Shown: piece by piece, positions 43,319 to 59,362 of the stretch | Layout of the letters: every line of letters begins with the position of its first letter | Numbering within the stretch: position 1 is the first letter of the stretch | Assembly (NCBI RefSeq): GCF_000298215.1 | Contig: NZ_BAHD01000003.1 | Location: 84,603-148,602, forward strand | Reading direction: 5' to 3' | Origin: Kineosphaera limosa NBRC 100340 | GTDB lineage: Bacteria; Actinomycetota; Actinomycetes; Actinomycetales; Dermatophilaceae | DNA length: 64,000 nt | Notes under the pieces: model-generated | What the model was told of the DNA's origin: nothing | The model's input: the letters and a program-made list of their open reading frames with translations, nothing else | Databases searched by the model: none | Translations under genes and position numbers: made by a program

Positions 43319-43729
43319 GTGACCTTCGAGCCCACCGACCCCGACACCTCCGCCCTTTTCCTCGCCGTCGTCCGCGAGGCCGCCGCCAACATCACCAAAC
43401 ACGCCCCGGGCGCGGCGTGCCGCTTCACCGGCGCGATCAGCAGCGACGGGCTCGAACTCACGATCAGCAACGACGTGCCTGCGGCGCGCCGCCCCGCCCC
43501 CTCCAGTGGGGTCGGGCTCACGCTGGTCGCCGACGACCTCGAAAGAGCCGGTGGCTCCCTGCGTGCAGGCATCGAGGGTACGCAGTGGATGGTGCGCGCC
43601 CAAGCCTCCGCACCCGGCGCGAGGGCCGCCGCGACAGGCCGCGTCAACACCAACCGCTCCCGGCTGACACGAGCCCGCTGGCTGCCCACCACCCGTCTGC
43701 GCCGAAGGTCCTTCCTGCGCGCGACGTGA
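43319..43729 (+). pseudogene. Remnant of a two-component sensor kinase (HATPase_c domain)
   Basis: About 136 codons from a GTG at 43319. VVREAAANITKHAPGAACRF is an N-box (Glu, Asn, His) of NarL-partner histidine kinases; ELTISNDV and GVGLTLVADDLERAGGSL match the region around the G2 box, and GTQWMVRAQA the final strand. The sensor, HisKA and any upstream domains are missing, and upstream sequence in this frame is not protein-like. I read it as the 3' fragment left by a deletion or rearrangement, although expression of a solitary ATPase domain is not excluded. Confidence 0.6.
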
Positions 43730-43845
43730 GCGCTCCGAAGCCAGTTCGTCACAAGTGCTTGACCTGGCGACTCGTGGCCCACGACACTTCAGGTGGTGGT
43801 CACGCGGGGCTCAGGTCCGGCCCCGAACGCGCCGATGGGAGTCGA

Positions 43846-43875
43846 TTGGACTTCACTGGCGAGCATGGGTATGCT
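43846..43875 (+). promoter_or_regulatory. Putative rpoBC promoter
   Basis: TTGGAC (43846–43851) and TATGCT (43870–43875) with 18-nt spacing lie about 185 nt before rpoB. It is the best sigma-70-type match in the 330-bp gap 43730–44060, which otherwise holds no gene. A roughly 180-nt leader is predicted. Confidence 0.55.
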
Positions 43876-44060
43876 GTCGCTTTGCGCTGCCTATGCTCCA
43901 CGTCCACGTCGAGCGCTCTCCGATCACCAACCCAACGGCACCCTTCGGTCGCGGCCGAAGACTGTCGTGAAGTGGCTGGTCAGGGGTCGACTCCGCGAGG
44001 CAAACGGGCATCACGGCAGGCGCGACCGCCGTTGAACCCAGGCCTCTGGAAGGACCATCC

Positions 44061-47000
44061 TTGGCTGCCTCGCGATCCGCGACCCAGAAGATGTCCAGCG
44101 CTATCACGGCCTCTGGCCGTGTGTCTTTCGCGAAGATCCGCGAACCACTGGAGGTGCCCGACCTGCTGGCACTCCAGACCGAGAGCTTTGACTGGCTGCT
44201 CGGCAACGAGCGCTGGCAGGAGCGCGTGGCCGACGCCATCGAGGCCGGCCGCGACGACGTGCCCGAGCGCTCCGGGCTCGAGGAGATCTTCGAGGAGATC
44301 TCGCCGATCGAAGACTTCTCCGGCTCGATGAGCCTCAGCTTCCGCGACCACCGGTTCGAGGAGCAGAAGTACTCCATCGAGGAGTGCAAGGAGCGGGACA
44401 TGACGTACAGCGCCCCGCTGTTCGTCACCGCCGAGTTTATGAACAACACGACCGGCGAGATCAAGTCCCAGACGGTCTTCATGGGCGACTTCCCGCTGAT
44501 GACCGAGCGCGGCACCTTCATCATCAACGGCACCGAGCGCGTCGTCGTCTCCCAGCTTGTCCGCAGCCCGGGCGTCTACTTCGAGCGCACGCCCGACAAG
44601 ACCTCGGACAAGGACATCTACTCCGCCAAGGTCATCCCCAGCCGCGGCGCATGGCTCGAGTTCGAGATCGACAAGCGCGACATGGTCGGCGTGCGCGTCG
44701 ACCGCAAGCGCAAGCAGTCCGTCACCGTGCTGCTCAAGGCCCTCGGCTGGTCCGACGCCCGCATCCTGGAGGAGTTCGGCGAGTACGACTCCATCCGCCA
44801 GACCCTGGAGAAGGACTCCACGACGGGTCAGGACGACGCGCTGCTCGACATCTACCGCAAGCTGCGCCCGGGCGAGCCGCCGACCAAGGAGGCCGCGCAG
44901 GCGCTGCTCGACAACCTCTACTTCAACCCCAAGCGCTATGACCTGGCCAAGGTCGGCCGCTACAAGGTCAACAAGAAGCTGGGCATCGAGGGCGCGCTCA
45001 CCGAGTCGACCCTGACCGTCGACGACATCGTCGCCACGATCAAGTACATCGTCGCCCTGCACGCCGGCCAGGAGACGATCCCCGGCCGCCGCCGCGGTCA
45101 GGACGTCGAGATCCGCGTCGAGACCGACGACATCGACCACTTCGGCAACCGCCGCCTGCGCAATGTCGGCGAGCTCATCCAGAACCAGGTCCGCACCGGC
45201 CTGTCCCGTATGGAGCGGGTCGTGCGCGAGCGCATGACGACTCAGGACGTCGAGGCCATCACGCCGCAAACCCTGATCAACATCCGCCCCGTCGTGGCCT
45301 CGATCCGCGAGTTCTTCGGCACCAGCCAGCTCTCGCAGTTCATGGACCAGAACAACCCGCTCGCGGGCCTGACCCACAAGCGCCGCCTCTCCGCGCTCGG
45401 CCCGGGTGGTCTCTCCCGCGACCGCGCCGGCATGGAGGTCCGCGACGTCCACCCGTCGCACTACGGCCGCATGTGCCCCATCGAGACTCCGGAAGGCCCG
45501 AACATCGGCCTCATCGGCTCGCTCGCCTCCTACGGACGCATCAACCCGTTCGGTTTCGTCGAGACCCCCTACCGCAAGGTGCTCGAGGGTCGCGTCACCG
45601 ACGAGGTGCACTACCTGTCCGCCGACGAGGAAGACGAGTTCGTCATCGCCCAGGCCAACGCGCCCATCGGTGAGGACGGCTACTTCGTTGACGAGCGGGT
45701 GCTCGTGCGCTCCAAGGGTGGTGAGTCCGAAGACCTGCCCGCCGGGGAGGTCGAGTACATGGACGTCTCGCCGCGCCAGATGGTCTCCGCGGCCACCGCG
45801 CTCATCCCGTTCCTCGAGCACGACGACGCCAACCGGGCGCTCATGGGCGCCAATATGCAGCGTCAGGCCGTGCCGCTCGTGCGCTCCGAGGCGCCCTTCG
45901 TGGGCACCGGCATGGAGTACCGCGCCGCGCTGGACTCCGGTGACGTCGTGCGCGCCACCAAGGCCGGTGTCGTGGAGTCGGTCTCGGCCGACGTCGTGTC
46001 CGTCGGCAACGACGACGGCACCCACGTCTCCTACCGCATCGCCAAGTTCATGCGCTCCAACCAGGGCACCAGCTACAACCAGCGGGTCGTCGTGGCCGAG
46101 AACCAGCGCCTGGAGGTCGGCGACGTCATCGCCGACGGTCCCGCGACCGACGGCGGCGAGATGAGCCTGGGCCGCAACCTGCTCGTCGCGTTCATGCCGT
46201 GGGAGGGCTACAACTTCGAAGACGCGATCATCCTGAGCCAGCGCCTGGTGCAGGACGACGTGCTCTCCTCCATCCACATCGAGGAGCACGAGGTCGACGC
46301 CCGCGACACCAAGCTGGGCCCGGAGGAGATCACGCGGGACATCCCGAACGTCTCCGAAGAGGTGCTGGCCGACCTCGACGAGCGCGGCATCATCCGCATC
46401 GGCGCCGAGGTGCGCGACGGCGACCTGCTCGTCGGCAAGGTCACCCCCAAGGGTGAGACCGAGCTGACCCCGGAGGAGCGGCTGCTGCGCGCGATCTTCG
46501 GTGAGAAGGCCCGCGAGGTGCGCGACACCTCCCTGAAGGTGCCGCACGGCGAGACCGGCACGGTCATCGGCGTCAAGGTGTTCGACCGCGAAGAGGGCGA
46601 CGAGCTGCCGCCGGGCGTCAACCAGCTGGTGCGCGTCTACGTCGCCAACAAGCGCAAGATCACCGACGGTGACAAGCTCGCCGGCCGCCACGGCAACAAG
46701 GGCGTCATCTCCAAGATCCTCCCGGTCGAGGACATGCCGTTCCTCGAGGACGGCACCCCCGTCGACGTCGTGCTCAACCCCCTGGGTGTGCCCGGCCGTA
46801 TGAACATCGGGCAGATTCTGGAGCTGCACCTGGGCTGGGCCGCCAGCCGCGGTTGGGAGATCGCCGGCGAGCCGGAGTGGGCCGACATGGTCCCCGACGA
46901 CGCGCGCTCGGCCCCGCCCGGCACCCGCGTCGCCACCCCGGTGTTCGACGGCGCCCGCGAGGGCGAGATCACCGGCCTGCTCGACTCGACCCTGCCGACC

Positions 47001-47546
47001 CGCGACGGACAGCGCCTCATCGGCGCCTCCGGCAAGGCGCGGCTGTTCGACGGCCGCTCCGGCGAGCCGTACCCCGACCCGGTCAGCGTCGGCTACATGT
47101 ACATCCTCAAGCTGCACCACCTCGTGGACGACAAGATCCATGCCCGCAGCACCGGCCCGTACTCGATGATCACGCAGCAGCCGCTGGGTGGTAAGGCGCA
47201 GTTCGGTGGCCAGCGCTTCGGTGAGATGGAGGTGTGGGCCCTCGAGGCGTACGGCGCGGCCTACGCGCTGCAGGAGCTGCTGACGATCAAGTCCGACGAC
47301 GTCACCGGCCGCGTCAAGGTGTACGAGGCCATCGTCAAGGGCGAGAACATCCCCGAGCCCGGCATTCCCGAGTCCTTCAAGGTGCTCATCAAGGAAATGC
47401 AGAGCTTGTGCCTGAACGTGGAGGTGCTCTCCTCCGACGGCACGCAGATCGACCTGCGCGAGCCCGACCAAGAGGTCTTCCGCGCAGCCGAAGAGCTCGG
47501 CATCGACCTATCCCGGCGCGAGCCGAGCTCGGTAGAAGAAGTTTAG
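44061..47546 (+). CDS. rpoB: DNA-directed RNA polymerase subunit beta
   Basis: 1161 aa from the TTG at 44061 with GGAAGG upstream; MAASRSATQ is the customary actinobacterial start. [28 protein letters not shown] opens the lobe. The rifampicin-pocket cluster reads [19 protein letters not shown] then [13 protein letters not shown], so the Asp, His and Ser most often mutated in resistance are wild-type; the Ser of 'PLSG' found in M. tuberculosis is Ala here. The C-terminal [23 protein letters not shown] is standard. Confidence 0.99.
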   Translation: MAASRSATQKMSSAITASGRVSFAKIREPLEVPDLLALQTESFDWLLGNERWQERVADAIEAGRDDVPERSGLEEIFEEISPIEDFSGSMSLSFRDHRFEEQKYSIEECKERDMTYSAPLFVTAEFMNNTTGEIKSQTVFMGDFPLMTERGTFIINGTERVVVSQLVRSPGVYFERTPDKTSDKDIYSAKVIPSRGAWLEFEIDKRDMVGVRVDRKRKQSVTVLLKALGWSDARILEEFGEYDSIRQTLEKDSTTGQDDALLDIYRKLRPGEPPTKEAAQALLDNLYFNPKRYDLAKVGRYKVNKKLGIEGALTESTLTVDDIVATIKYIVALHAGQETIPGRRRGQDVEIRVETDDIDHFGNRRLRNVGELIQNQVRTGLSRMERVVRERMTTQDVEAITPQTLINIRPVVASIREFFGTSQLSQFMDQNNPLAGLTHKRRLSALGPGGLSRDRAGMEVRDVHPSHYGRMCPIETPEGPNIGLIGSLASYGRINPFGFVETPYRKVLEGRVTDEVHYLSADEEDEFVIAQANAPIGEDGYFVDERVLVRSKGGESEDLPAGEVEYMDVSPRQMVSAATALIPFLEHDDANRALMGANMQRQAVPLVRSEAPFVGTGMEYRAALDSGDVVRATKAGVVESVSADVVSVGNDDGTHVSYRIAKFMRSNQGTSYNQRVVVAENQRLEVGDVIADGPATDGGEMSLGRNLLVAFMPWEGYNFEDAIILSQRLVQDDVLSSIHIEEHEVDARDTKLGPEEITRDIPNVSEEVLADLDERGIIRIGAEVRDGDLLVGKVTPKGETELTPEERLLRAIFGEKAREVRDTSLKVPHGETGTVIGVKVFDREEGDELPPGVNQLVRVYVANKRKITDGDKLAGRHGNKGVISKILPVEDMPFLEDGTPVDVVLNPLGVPGRMNIGQILELHLGWAASRGWEIAGEPEWADMVPDDARSAPPGTRVATPVFDGAREGEITGLLDSTLPTRDGQRLIGASGKARLFDGRSGEPYPDPVSVGYMYILKLHHLVDDKIHARSTGPYSMITQQPLGGKAQFGGQRFGEMEVWALEAYGAAYALQELLTIKSDDVTGRVKVYEAIVKGENIPEPGIPESFKVLIKEMQSLCLNVEVLSSDGTQIDLREPDQEVFRAAEELGIDLSRREPSSVEEV

Positions 47547-47569
47547 ACATCTGCACAACCGTGCGCTTC

Positions 47570-47675
47570 GGTCGGATTTCGCGCTAGCGAGATCCGACCG
47601 GAGCCCGGGAAACCGCGAGCGAAGCGAGCGTGGTTTGCCGGAACAGACAGGCGTCGGGCGCAGCCCGTCCGAGAA
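47570..47675 (+). repeat. Hairpin series between rpoB and rpoC
   Basis: The 182-bp gap contains GGTCGGATTTCGC/GCGAGATCCGACC (47570–47582, 47587–47599; one mismatch), then CCGG-AAACC-CG pairing with CG-GGTTT-CCGG (about 47605–47642), then GGGC-GCA-GCCC near 47658. rpoC begins only after these. They could be partial terminators or RNase processing sites that set rpoB:rpoC ratios, or a dispersed repeat. Confidence 0.65.
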
Positions 47676-47728
47676 ACGCCACCACAGACTCACCGGACGA
47701 ACTGGACTACGAAAGTAGGACGCACGAA

Positions 47729-51613
<3,885 letters not shown>

Positions 51614-51634
51614 GCGCGTAGCCGCTTTGGCACG

Positions 51635-51667
51635 TGGGCCGGTCATCCCGTTGGGGTGGCCGGCCCA
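51635..51667 (+). terminator. Terminator after rpoC
   Basis: TGGGCCGGTCA (51635–51645) pairs with TGGCCGGCCCA (51657–51667), an 11-bp stem with one G·U pair, 21 nt past the rpoC stop. No U-tract. Confidence 0.65.
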
Positions 51668-51751
51668 TGTCGTGCGCTTGGCGGTTCAGCTGGCTTTCGC
51701 CGAAGGTGGGCAGCGGCGCCGGTACGCGGCCCGTCGACAGGGTGCTGGCGG

Positions 51752-51872
51752 AGGTAGCGACTTCTTGACGTACTGGGAGGCTCTCTTCGCTGTTGCCCTT
51801 TCGCATCGCCGCTGGTCAGCGCCCTGCGTCTGCTCGGAGCCGTTCTCCGGGTACGTCGAGAAGTCGCAACGT
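51752..51872. repeat. Dispersed inverted-repeat element, copy B
   Basis: The arms 51752–51773 (GTAGCGACTTCTTGACGTAC at 51754–51773) and 51851–51872 (GTACGTCGAGAAGTCGCAAC at 51851–51870) pair at 18 of those 20 positions. The interior is 77 nt, starts TGGGAG and has GCTGGTCAGCGC at positions 38–49, exactly as in copy A at 2661–2781. The remainder of the interior is only partly similar, showing age or loose constraint. Intergenic, 138 nt past the rpoC stop. Confidence 0.8.
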
Positions 51873-51991
51873 TGGGGGGAGGGGTCACACGCGATGGCAG
51901 GATCCCTGACCCCGCTGCCCCCGCCCCAGAGCTCCCGAATCTCGCTGCCGCTGAGCGGGATTCAGGCTGACGCGCAGCACCGTCAATGGAT

Positions 51992-52020
51992 TTGGTGCAG
52001 GCCAGGGGGCCGGGTAGCCT
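51992..52020 (+). promoter_or_regulatory. Putative promoter of the str operon (rpsL–tuf)
   Basis: TTGGTG (51992–51997) and TAGCCT (52015–52020), 17-nt spacing, about 270 nt before rpsL. Best match in the rpoC–rpsL gap. Confidence 0.55.
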
Positions 52021-52293
52021 AGTAGGGCATGTCTTGGATCACGCCTGCCCGGGTTCAGTCGGTGAGAGATCGCCGGCGCTGCGGTGGGTGTGTGGATCGT
52101 CGTGTTGATCGGTCCGCGCCAAGGCGTGTCCTCTCGCCGGGCATCCGGTCGGTGTGGGGCCGGTGATCTCACCGGGCCCGCCTGCCGTCCCGGAAGTGCA
52201 GGGGAGAGCACCCGGTGTCGACCTATCGGCGGCTCCGGCAGATCAAGGAGGCCGAATGATCGGCCGATCAGCGAACGACTAAACGGAGAATGC

Positions 52294-52668
52294 GTGCCCA
52301 CCATTAATCAGCTCGTCCGTAAGGGGCGGCAGGACAAGGCCACCAAGGCCAAGACGCCTGCGCTCAAGGGCAGCCCCCAGCGTCGCGGCGTGTGCACCCG
52401 CGTGTACACCACGACGCCCAAGAAGCCGAACTCCGCGCTGCGCAAGGTCGCGCGCGTCAAGCTCACCTCCGGCATCGAGGTGACCGCCTACATCCCGGGC
52501 GTCGGTCACAACCTGCAGGAGCACTCGATCGTGCTCGTCCGCGGTGGCCGTGTGAAGGACCTGCCGGGCGTGCGGTACAAGATCATCCGCGGCTCCCTCG
52601 ACACCCAGGGCGTGAAGAACCGCCAGCAGGCGCGGTCTCGCTACGGCGCGAAGAAGGACAAGAAGTAA
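52294..52668 (+). CDS. rpsL: 30S ribosomal protein S12
   Basis: 124 aa from the GTG at 52294 with CGGAGAA upstream. [11 protein letters not shown] opening, [17 protein letters not shown] with the streptomycin-relevant Lys (wild-type), and [19 protein letters not shown] with the second (wild-type). First gene of the str operon. Confidence 0.98.
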   Translation: MPTINQLVRKGRQDKATKAKTPALKGSPQRRGVCTRVYTTTPKKPNSALRKVARVKLTSGIEVTAYIPGVGHNLQEHSIVLVRGGRVKDLPGVRYKIIRGSLDTQGVKNRQQARSRYGAKKDKK

Positions 52669-53138
52669 TGCCACGTAAGGGACCCGCCCCGAAGCGGCCG
52701 CTCGTCATCGACCCGGTCTACGGGTCGCCGCTGGTCACCCAGCTCGTCAACAAGATCCTGCTCGACGGCAAGAAGTCCATCGCCGAGCGGATCGTCTACG
52801 GCGCCCTCGAGGGCTGCCGGCGGAAGACGGGAACCGACCCGGTCGTCACGCTCAAGCGTGCGCTCGACAACGTCAAGCCCGCCCTGGAGGTCAAGAGCCG
52901 CCGCGTCGGTGGCGCCACCTACCAGGTGCCCGTCGAGGTCAAGCCCGGCCGCGCCACGACCCTGTCGCTGCGCTGGCTCGTCGGCTACGCCCGGCAGCGT
53001 CGCGAGAAGACGATGACCGAACGCCTCATGAACGAGATCCTCGACGCCAGCAACGGCCTCGGTGCTTCGGTGAAGCGCCGCGAGGACACCCACAAGATGG
53101 CCGAGTCCAACAAGGCCTTCGCGCACTACCGCTGGTGA
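52668..53138 (+). CDS. rpsG: 30S ribosomal protein S7
   Basis: 156 aa; the ATG overlaps the rpsL stop by one base (TAATG). [34 protein letters not shown] and the C-terminal NKAFAHYRW are conserved. It nucleates assembly of the 30S head and may autoregulate the str operon. Confidence 0.98.
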   Translation: MPRKGPAPKRPLVIDPVYGSPLVTQLVNKILLDGKKSIAERIVYGALEGCRRKTGTDPVVTLKRALDNVKPALEVKSRRVGGATYQVPVEVKPGRATTLSLRWLVGYARQRREKTMTERLMNEILDASNGLGASVKRREDTHKMAESNKAFAHYRW

Positions 53139-53271
53139 TCCTGGTGCTTGCCCGGCGCGGCTAACAGCCCGCCGGGCAAGCCCGATCCCCCCACGAATTT
53201 CGGTGCCGGCACACCAGCTGGCACCCGCCCCGACCGGGGCGAGCAGACGACGAAACGAGACGAGAGATCCT

Positions 53272-55386
<2,115 letters not shown>

Positions 55387-55495
55387 GGCGGGTACACTCA
55401 CCCGTTGACGCTCTTCACGTAGCAGTCAATTTCCCCCAAGCGCTCAGTCCGATACCGGACTGCACGTGCAACACAAGTCCAACAGGAGGACACCA

Positions 55496-56689
<1,194 letters not shown>

Positions 56690-56714
56690 TCTTCGCGCTT
56701 CGGCGCACGTAGTT

Positions 56715-56760
56715 CGAAGGGGCTCGAGCCACCCGGCTCGGGCCCCTTCGGCGTTTTTTT
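56715..56760 (+). terminator. Intrinsic terminator after tuf
   Basis: CGAAGGGGCTCGAGCC (56715–56730) pairs with GGCTCGGGCCCCTTCG (56735–56750), one G·T wobble, followed by GCG and seven T. Classic strong terminator. Confidence 0.95.
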
Positions 56761-56791
56761 GCACGCCTCCCCAGTGGGGGAGAATGGGGGA

Positions 56792-57256
56792 GTGGTGAAG
56801 AAGGCTGTTGTCTGGGTGGTGCTGTTGCTGTTCGTGCTCGTGGTGGTGCTGGGTGCGTGCGCGCCGGCGTCGACCGGGCAGAGCGGCTCGCAGGCCTCCG
56901 GGCAGTCCCCGACCGCGCAGGAGTCGCAGCGGCCGTCTGACGACGTCACGCAGCTGCCGCGGCTGGTCGACAACGCCGCCTGGGTGACCCGGGAGGGGGA
57001 GACGGCGTTGGTCATCTCCCCGTCGCAACTGCTGCGCGACTCCAGTGGCGAGGAGGTGTACGACGAGGCCTGGCGGCGCGTCGTCGTGGCGATCCCCAAG
57101 GCCGACACCCCCGGCATGCGCGACCAGTTCGTCTGCCACGCCCAGTTCGCCTCCACCAAGGACGCCTGGTACCTCGAGCCCGCCCGCCCCGCCGTCGGCT
57201 ACTGGCGCACCGTCTCCGCCGGCTGCAACCCCGGCGACGTCACCGACGTCGGCTGA
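56792..57256 (+). CDS. Lipoprotein with a DUF2599-like domain
   Basis: About 154 aa from tandem GTG codons at 56792/56795 after a purine-rich GGGGGAGAATGGGGG. The signal KKAVVWVVLLLFVLVVVLGACAP ends in a lipobox (LGAC), so it is lipid-anchored. A Ser/Gln-rich spacer precedes the conserved part: WRRVVVAIPKAD, MRDQFVCHAQFASTKDAWYLEPARP and SAGCNPGD, which I recognise as DUF2599-like. Two Cys in that domain probably form a disulfide. Function unknown. Confidence 0.75.
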   Translation: MVKKAVVWVVLLLFVLVVVLGACAPASTGQSGSQASGQSPTAQESQRPSDDVTQLPRLVDNAAWVTREGETALVISPSQLLRDSSGEEVYDEAWRRVVVAIPKADTPGMRDQFVCHAQFASTKDAWYLEPARPAVGYWRTVSAGCNPGDVTDVG

Positions 57257-57270
57257 CCTGATCACCGCCC

Positions 57271-57311
57271 CTGCCGGTGGCCGCAGTCTGGAGGTATGAT
57301 GACGTCATACC
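57271..57311 (+). promoter_or_regulatory. Promoter/operator of the second toxin–antitoxin operon
   Basis: A −10 TATGAT (57295–57300) with weak −35 CTGCCG (57271–57276) overlaps the inverted repeat GGTATGA-TGACG-TCATACC (57293–57311), which itself contains the 10-bp palindrome ATGACGTCAT. This is a natural operator for a ribbon-helix-helix antitoxin. The ribosome-binding site AAGGAGG (57312–57318) follows directly. Confidence 0.6.
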
Positions 57312-57322
57312 AAGGAGGCGGG

Positions 57323-57577
57323 ATGGCGGTCAAGAAGGTGGCGGTGACGCTCCCCGAAGAGCTCTACGACATGGTCGAGCGGGCACGCAAGGTTGAGCAT
57401 CGGTCGCGTTCGGAGATGATCCAGGAGGCGATCCGGACTCACTTCGGCGAAGCCACGTATCGTCCGTCCGAGCAGGAGCGGCGCGTTCTGCAGGCCGCCC
57501 GCGACGACGACATCGCTCGACCCGACGCGGCTCTTCCTTGGAGCGAGGTGCACACGCAGCTGTGGGGCGAGAAGTAG
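57323..57577 (+). CDS. Ribbon-helix-helix antitoxin (CopG/ParD-like)
   Basis: 84 aa from the ATG at 57323, with AAGGAGG at ideal distance. VKKVAVTLPEELYDMVERARKVEHRSRSEMIQEAI is a complete RHH DNA-binding domain (strand KKVAVTLPEEL, helices after it). The C-terminal part (PSEQERRVLQAARDD…WSEVHTQLWGEK) should wrap the toxin. Probably autorepresses via the inverted repeat upstream. Confidence 0.9.
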   Translation: MAVKKVAVTLPEELYDMVERARKVEHRSRSEMIQEAIRTHFGEATYRPSEQERRVLQAARDDDIARPDAALPWSEVHTQLWGEK

Positions 57578-57873
57578 AGGTCGTACTCGCGCCGGGCGCC
57601 GTGGATGATCTGCGTGGTGCTCGTGACCACTACGGCAAAATCGGTCAGGATCTCGTTGGTAGTTTCGCCCGATCGGTCGAGCAGGTCATTGAGCGGCTGC
57701 GGTTGTTTCCGCGATCCGGTACCCCGGTGGAGGGTTTCGAAGACCTGCGCCGAGCTCGTGTGCGCCACTTTCCCTACGGCGTCTTCTATCGCCTATCGGA
57801 TGTGGATGACGTGCGTGTTCTGCGGGTGCTCCACGACCGACGCGACCGTTCGACTGCGTTGAGACATGACTGA
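57562..57873 (+). CDS. Type II toxin, RelE/ParE family
   Basis: 103 aa from a GTG at 57562 that overlaps the antitoxin end by 16 nt. LAPGAVDDLRGARDHYGKIGQDL, PVEGFEDLRRARVRHFPYGVFYRL and VRVLRVLHDRRD are typical ParE/RelE segments. Gyrase poison or mRNase is not decidable by eye. It ends 52 nt before the DUF2252 gene. Confidence 0.88.
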   Translation: MGREVEVVLAPGAVDDLRGARDHYGKIGQDLVGSFARSVEQVIERLRLFPRSGTPVEGFEDLRRARVRHFPYGVFYRLSDVDDVRVLRVLHDRRDRSTALRHD

Positions 57874-57913
57874 TCTCTGGCGTTCTAGGCCCGAGAGATC
57901 AGTCGCCCTAGGT

Positions 57914-57919
57914 TACTTT
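57914..57919 (+). promoter_or_regulatory. −10 element of the DUF2252 gene (leaderless)
   Basis: TACTTT fits TANNNT and lies 6 nt before the ATG at 57926, which has no ribosome-binding site. −35 not evident. Confidence 0.35.
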
Positions 57920-57925
57920 CGGACG

Positions 57926-59362
57926 ATGAACGACCGTCGGCATCAGGTGCTCGCGTCGACCGACAGCTCGGCGTACGCGTCGGTGCGGCAGCGGCCGGTG
58001 AGTCGGGACGAGCGGTTCGCCCTCGGGCGGGCGCTGCGTAAAGACGTGCCGCGGCGCACATTGGCCCGGTGGCGGGCGCCGGCCCTGCGGCCCGACCCGG
58101 TCGCGCTCATCAAGGCCTCGCACGAAGGCCGGGTCGACGAGCTGGTGCCCGTGCGGGTGGCACGCATGGTCGGCAGCCCCTACGGCTTTCTGCGCGGCAG
58201 CGCGGTCGTCATGGCCTGGGACGTCGCACGGCTGCCCGCCACCGGCATCACGCCGGTCGTGTGCGGCGACGCGCACCTGGGCAACTTCGGCTTCTACGGC
58301 TCACCCGAGGGCGAGCTGGTCATGGACCTCAACGACTTCGACGAGGCCCACCCCGGGGCCTGGGAGTGGGACCTGCGGCGCCTGGCCGCCTCCATTCACG
58401 TCGCGGGCCGCGAGAACGGCGTGGGGGAGGAGGCGTGCTCGGCAGCCGTGCGCAACTGCGTGCTCTCCTACCGCGACGAGGTGCGCTTTCTCGCCGAGCA
58501 GCCGTTGCTGTGGCGCTCGTACAACCGGCTCGACGTCGACCGCCTGCACGAGACCGTCACCGAGTCGACCCTGCGCACCGAGATCGACCGCGCGGTCAAG
58601 AAGGCCCGGCGCAAGACCAGCGACCGGGTGCTGCCCCGATTCACTCGCGAGGATGAGGATGGCCGGCGCATCGTCTCTGAGCCGCCCCTCATCACCCCAC
58701 TGGGGCAGGAGGAGTACGAGCAGGTCGAGGCGTCGCTGGACGAGTACCTGCTGACATTGCAGCCGCACTGGCGGCGCGCGGTCGGTGGCTACACGGTGGT
58801 CGACATCGCACACAAAGTCGTGGGAGTTGGCAGCGTGGGGTTGCGCGCCTATGTCGTGCTGCTGGAGGGCAGCGACCCGGACGACGTGTTGTTCCTGCAA
58901 CTCAAGCAGGCCCGGCGCTCGGTGCTGGCGCCGTTCGTGCACGGCGACTCGGTGTGGCACGACCACCAAGGACAGCGTGTGGTGGAGTACCAGCAGGCGC
59001 TGCAGACCGTCTCCGATCCGCTGCTGGGGTGGACGACTGTCGGCGACCTCACCTGCTATGTGCGGCAGTTCCGCAACCAGAAGGGCACCGTGCCCCTGGA
59101 CGGCCTCGACGACGCCGCCCTGCGCGACTACGCCGGGATCGTCGGGCACCTGCTGGCCAAGGGTCACGCCCGAACCTCCGGCGCCTCGATGATCGGCGGC
59201 TACCTGGGTAAGGGAGAGCGCGTGGCCGACTCAATGGCCACCTTCGCCCGCCGCTACGCCGACCAGACCGAGGCCGACCACGCCCGCTTCGTCGCCGCCG
59301 TCCGCTCCGGCGAGCTGCCCATCGATGAGGAGGCGGCCGCCTCCTCCGCCTTCCGCCCCTGA
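57926..59362 (+). CDS. DUF2252 family protein (kinase-like fold)
   Basis: 478 aa from the ATG at 57926. RPDPVALIKASHEGRVDELVPVRVARM opens the family domain; VVCGDAHLGNFGFYGSPEG and VMDLNDFDEAHPGAWEWDL resemble the catalytic HGDxxxxN and metal-binding Asp motifs of aminoglycoside-phosphotransferase/HipA-like kinases. LFLQLKQARRS carries a conserved Lys. DUF2252 proteins are common and usually unlinked in actinobacteria; activity unknown. ATP-dependent phosphorylation of a small molecule is inference. Confidence 0.85.
   Translation: MNDRRHQVLASTDSSAYASVRQRPVSRDERFALGRALRKDVPRRTLARWRAPALRPDPVALIKASHEGRVDELVPVRVARMVGSPYGFLRGSAVVMAWDVARLPATGITPVVCGDAHLGNFGFYGSPEGELVMDLNDFDEAHPGAWEWDLRRLAASIHVAGRENGVGEEACSAAVRNCVLSYRDEVRFLAEQPLLWRSYNRLDVDRLHETVTESTLRTEIDRAVKKARRKTSDRVLPRFTREDEDGRRIVSEPPLITPLGQEEYEQVEASLDEYLLTLQPHWRRAVGGYTVVDIAHKVVGVGSVGLRAYVVLLEGSDPDDVLFLQLKQARRSVLAPFVHGDSVWHDHQGQRVVEYQQALQTVSDPLLGWTTVGDLTCYVRQFRNQKGTVPLDGLDDAALRDYAGIVGHLLAKGHARTSGASMIGGYLGKGERVADSMATFARRYADQTEADHARFVAAVRSGELPIDEEAAASSAFRP

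Larger units (their letters stand above)
51614..52293. other. 680-bp intergenic region rpoC–rpsL
   Basis: No gene. It contains the rpoC terminator (51635–51667), copy B of the dispersed inverted-repeat element (51752–51872), the str promoter (51992–52020) and a roughly 270-nt rpsL leader in which I see no recognised riboswitch. Confidence 0.7.

Noticed and set aside
45340..45460. Possible rifampicin-resistance change in rpoB (PLAG in place of PLSG)
   Set aside because: The key Asp, His and Ser of the pocket are wild-type, and Ala at this place may be natural in actinobacteria; not evidence of resistance.
43980..47471. A 1163-codon open frame on the strand opposite rpoB
   Set aside because: It is the mirror of the strongly biased rpoB codons (GC-rich third positions leave antisense frames open). 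Its composition is Val/Asp/His/Leu repeats with no family motifs.
53139..53271. Regulatory element in the rpsG–fusA gap
   Set aside because: GCCCGGC…GCCGGGC can pair weakly but the loop and context do not support more than a minor hairpin.
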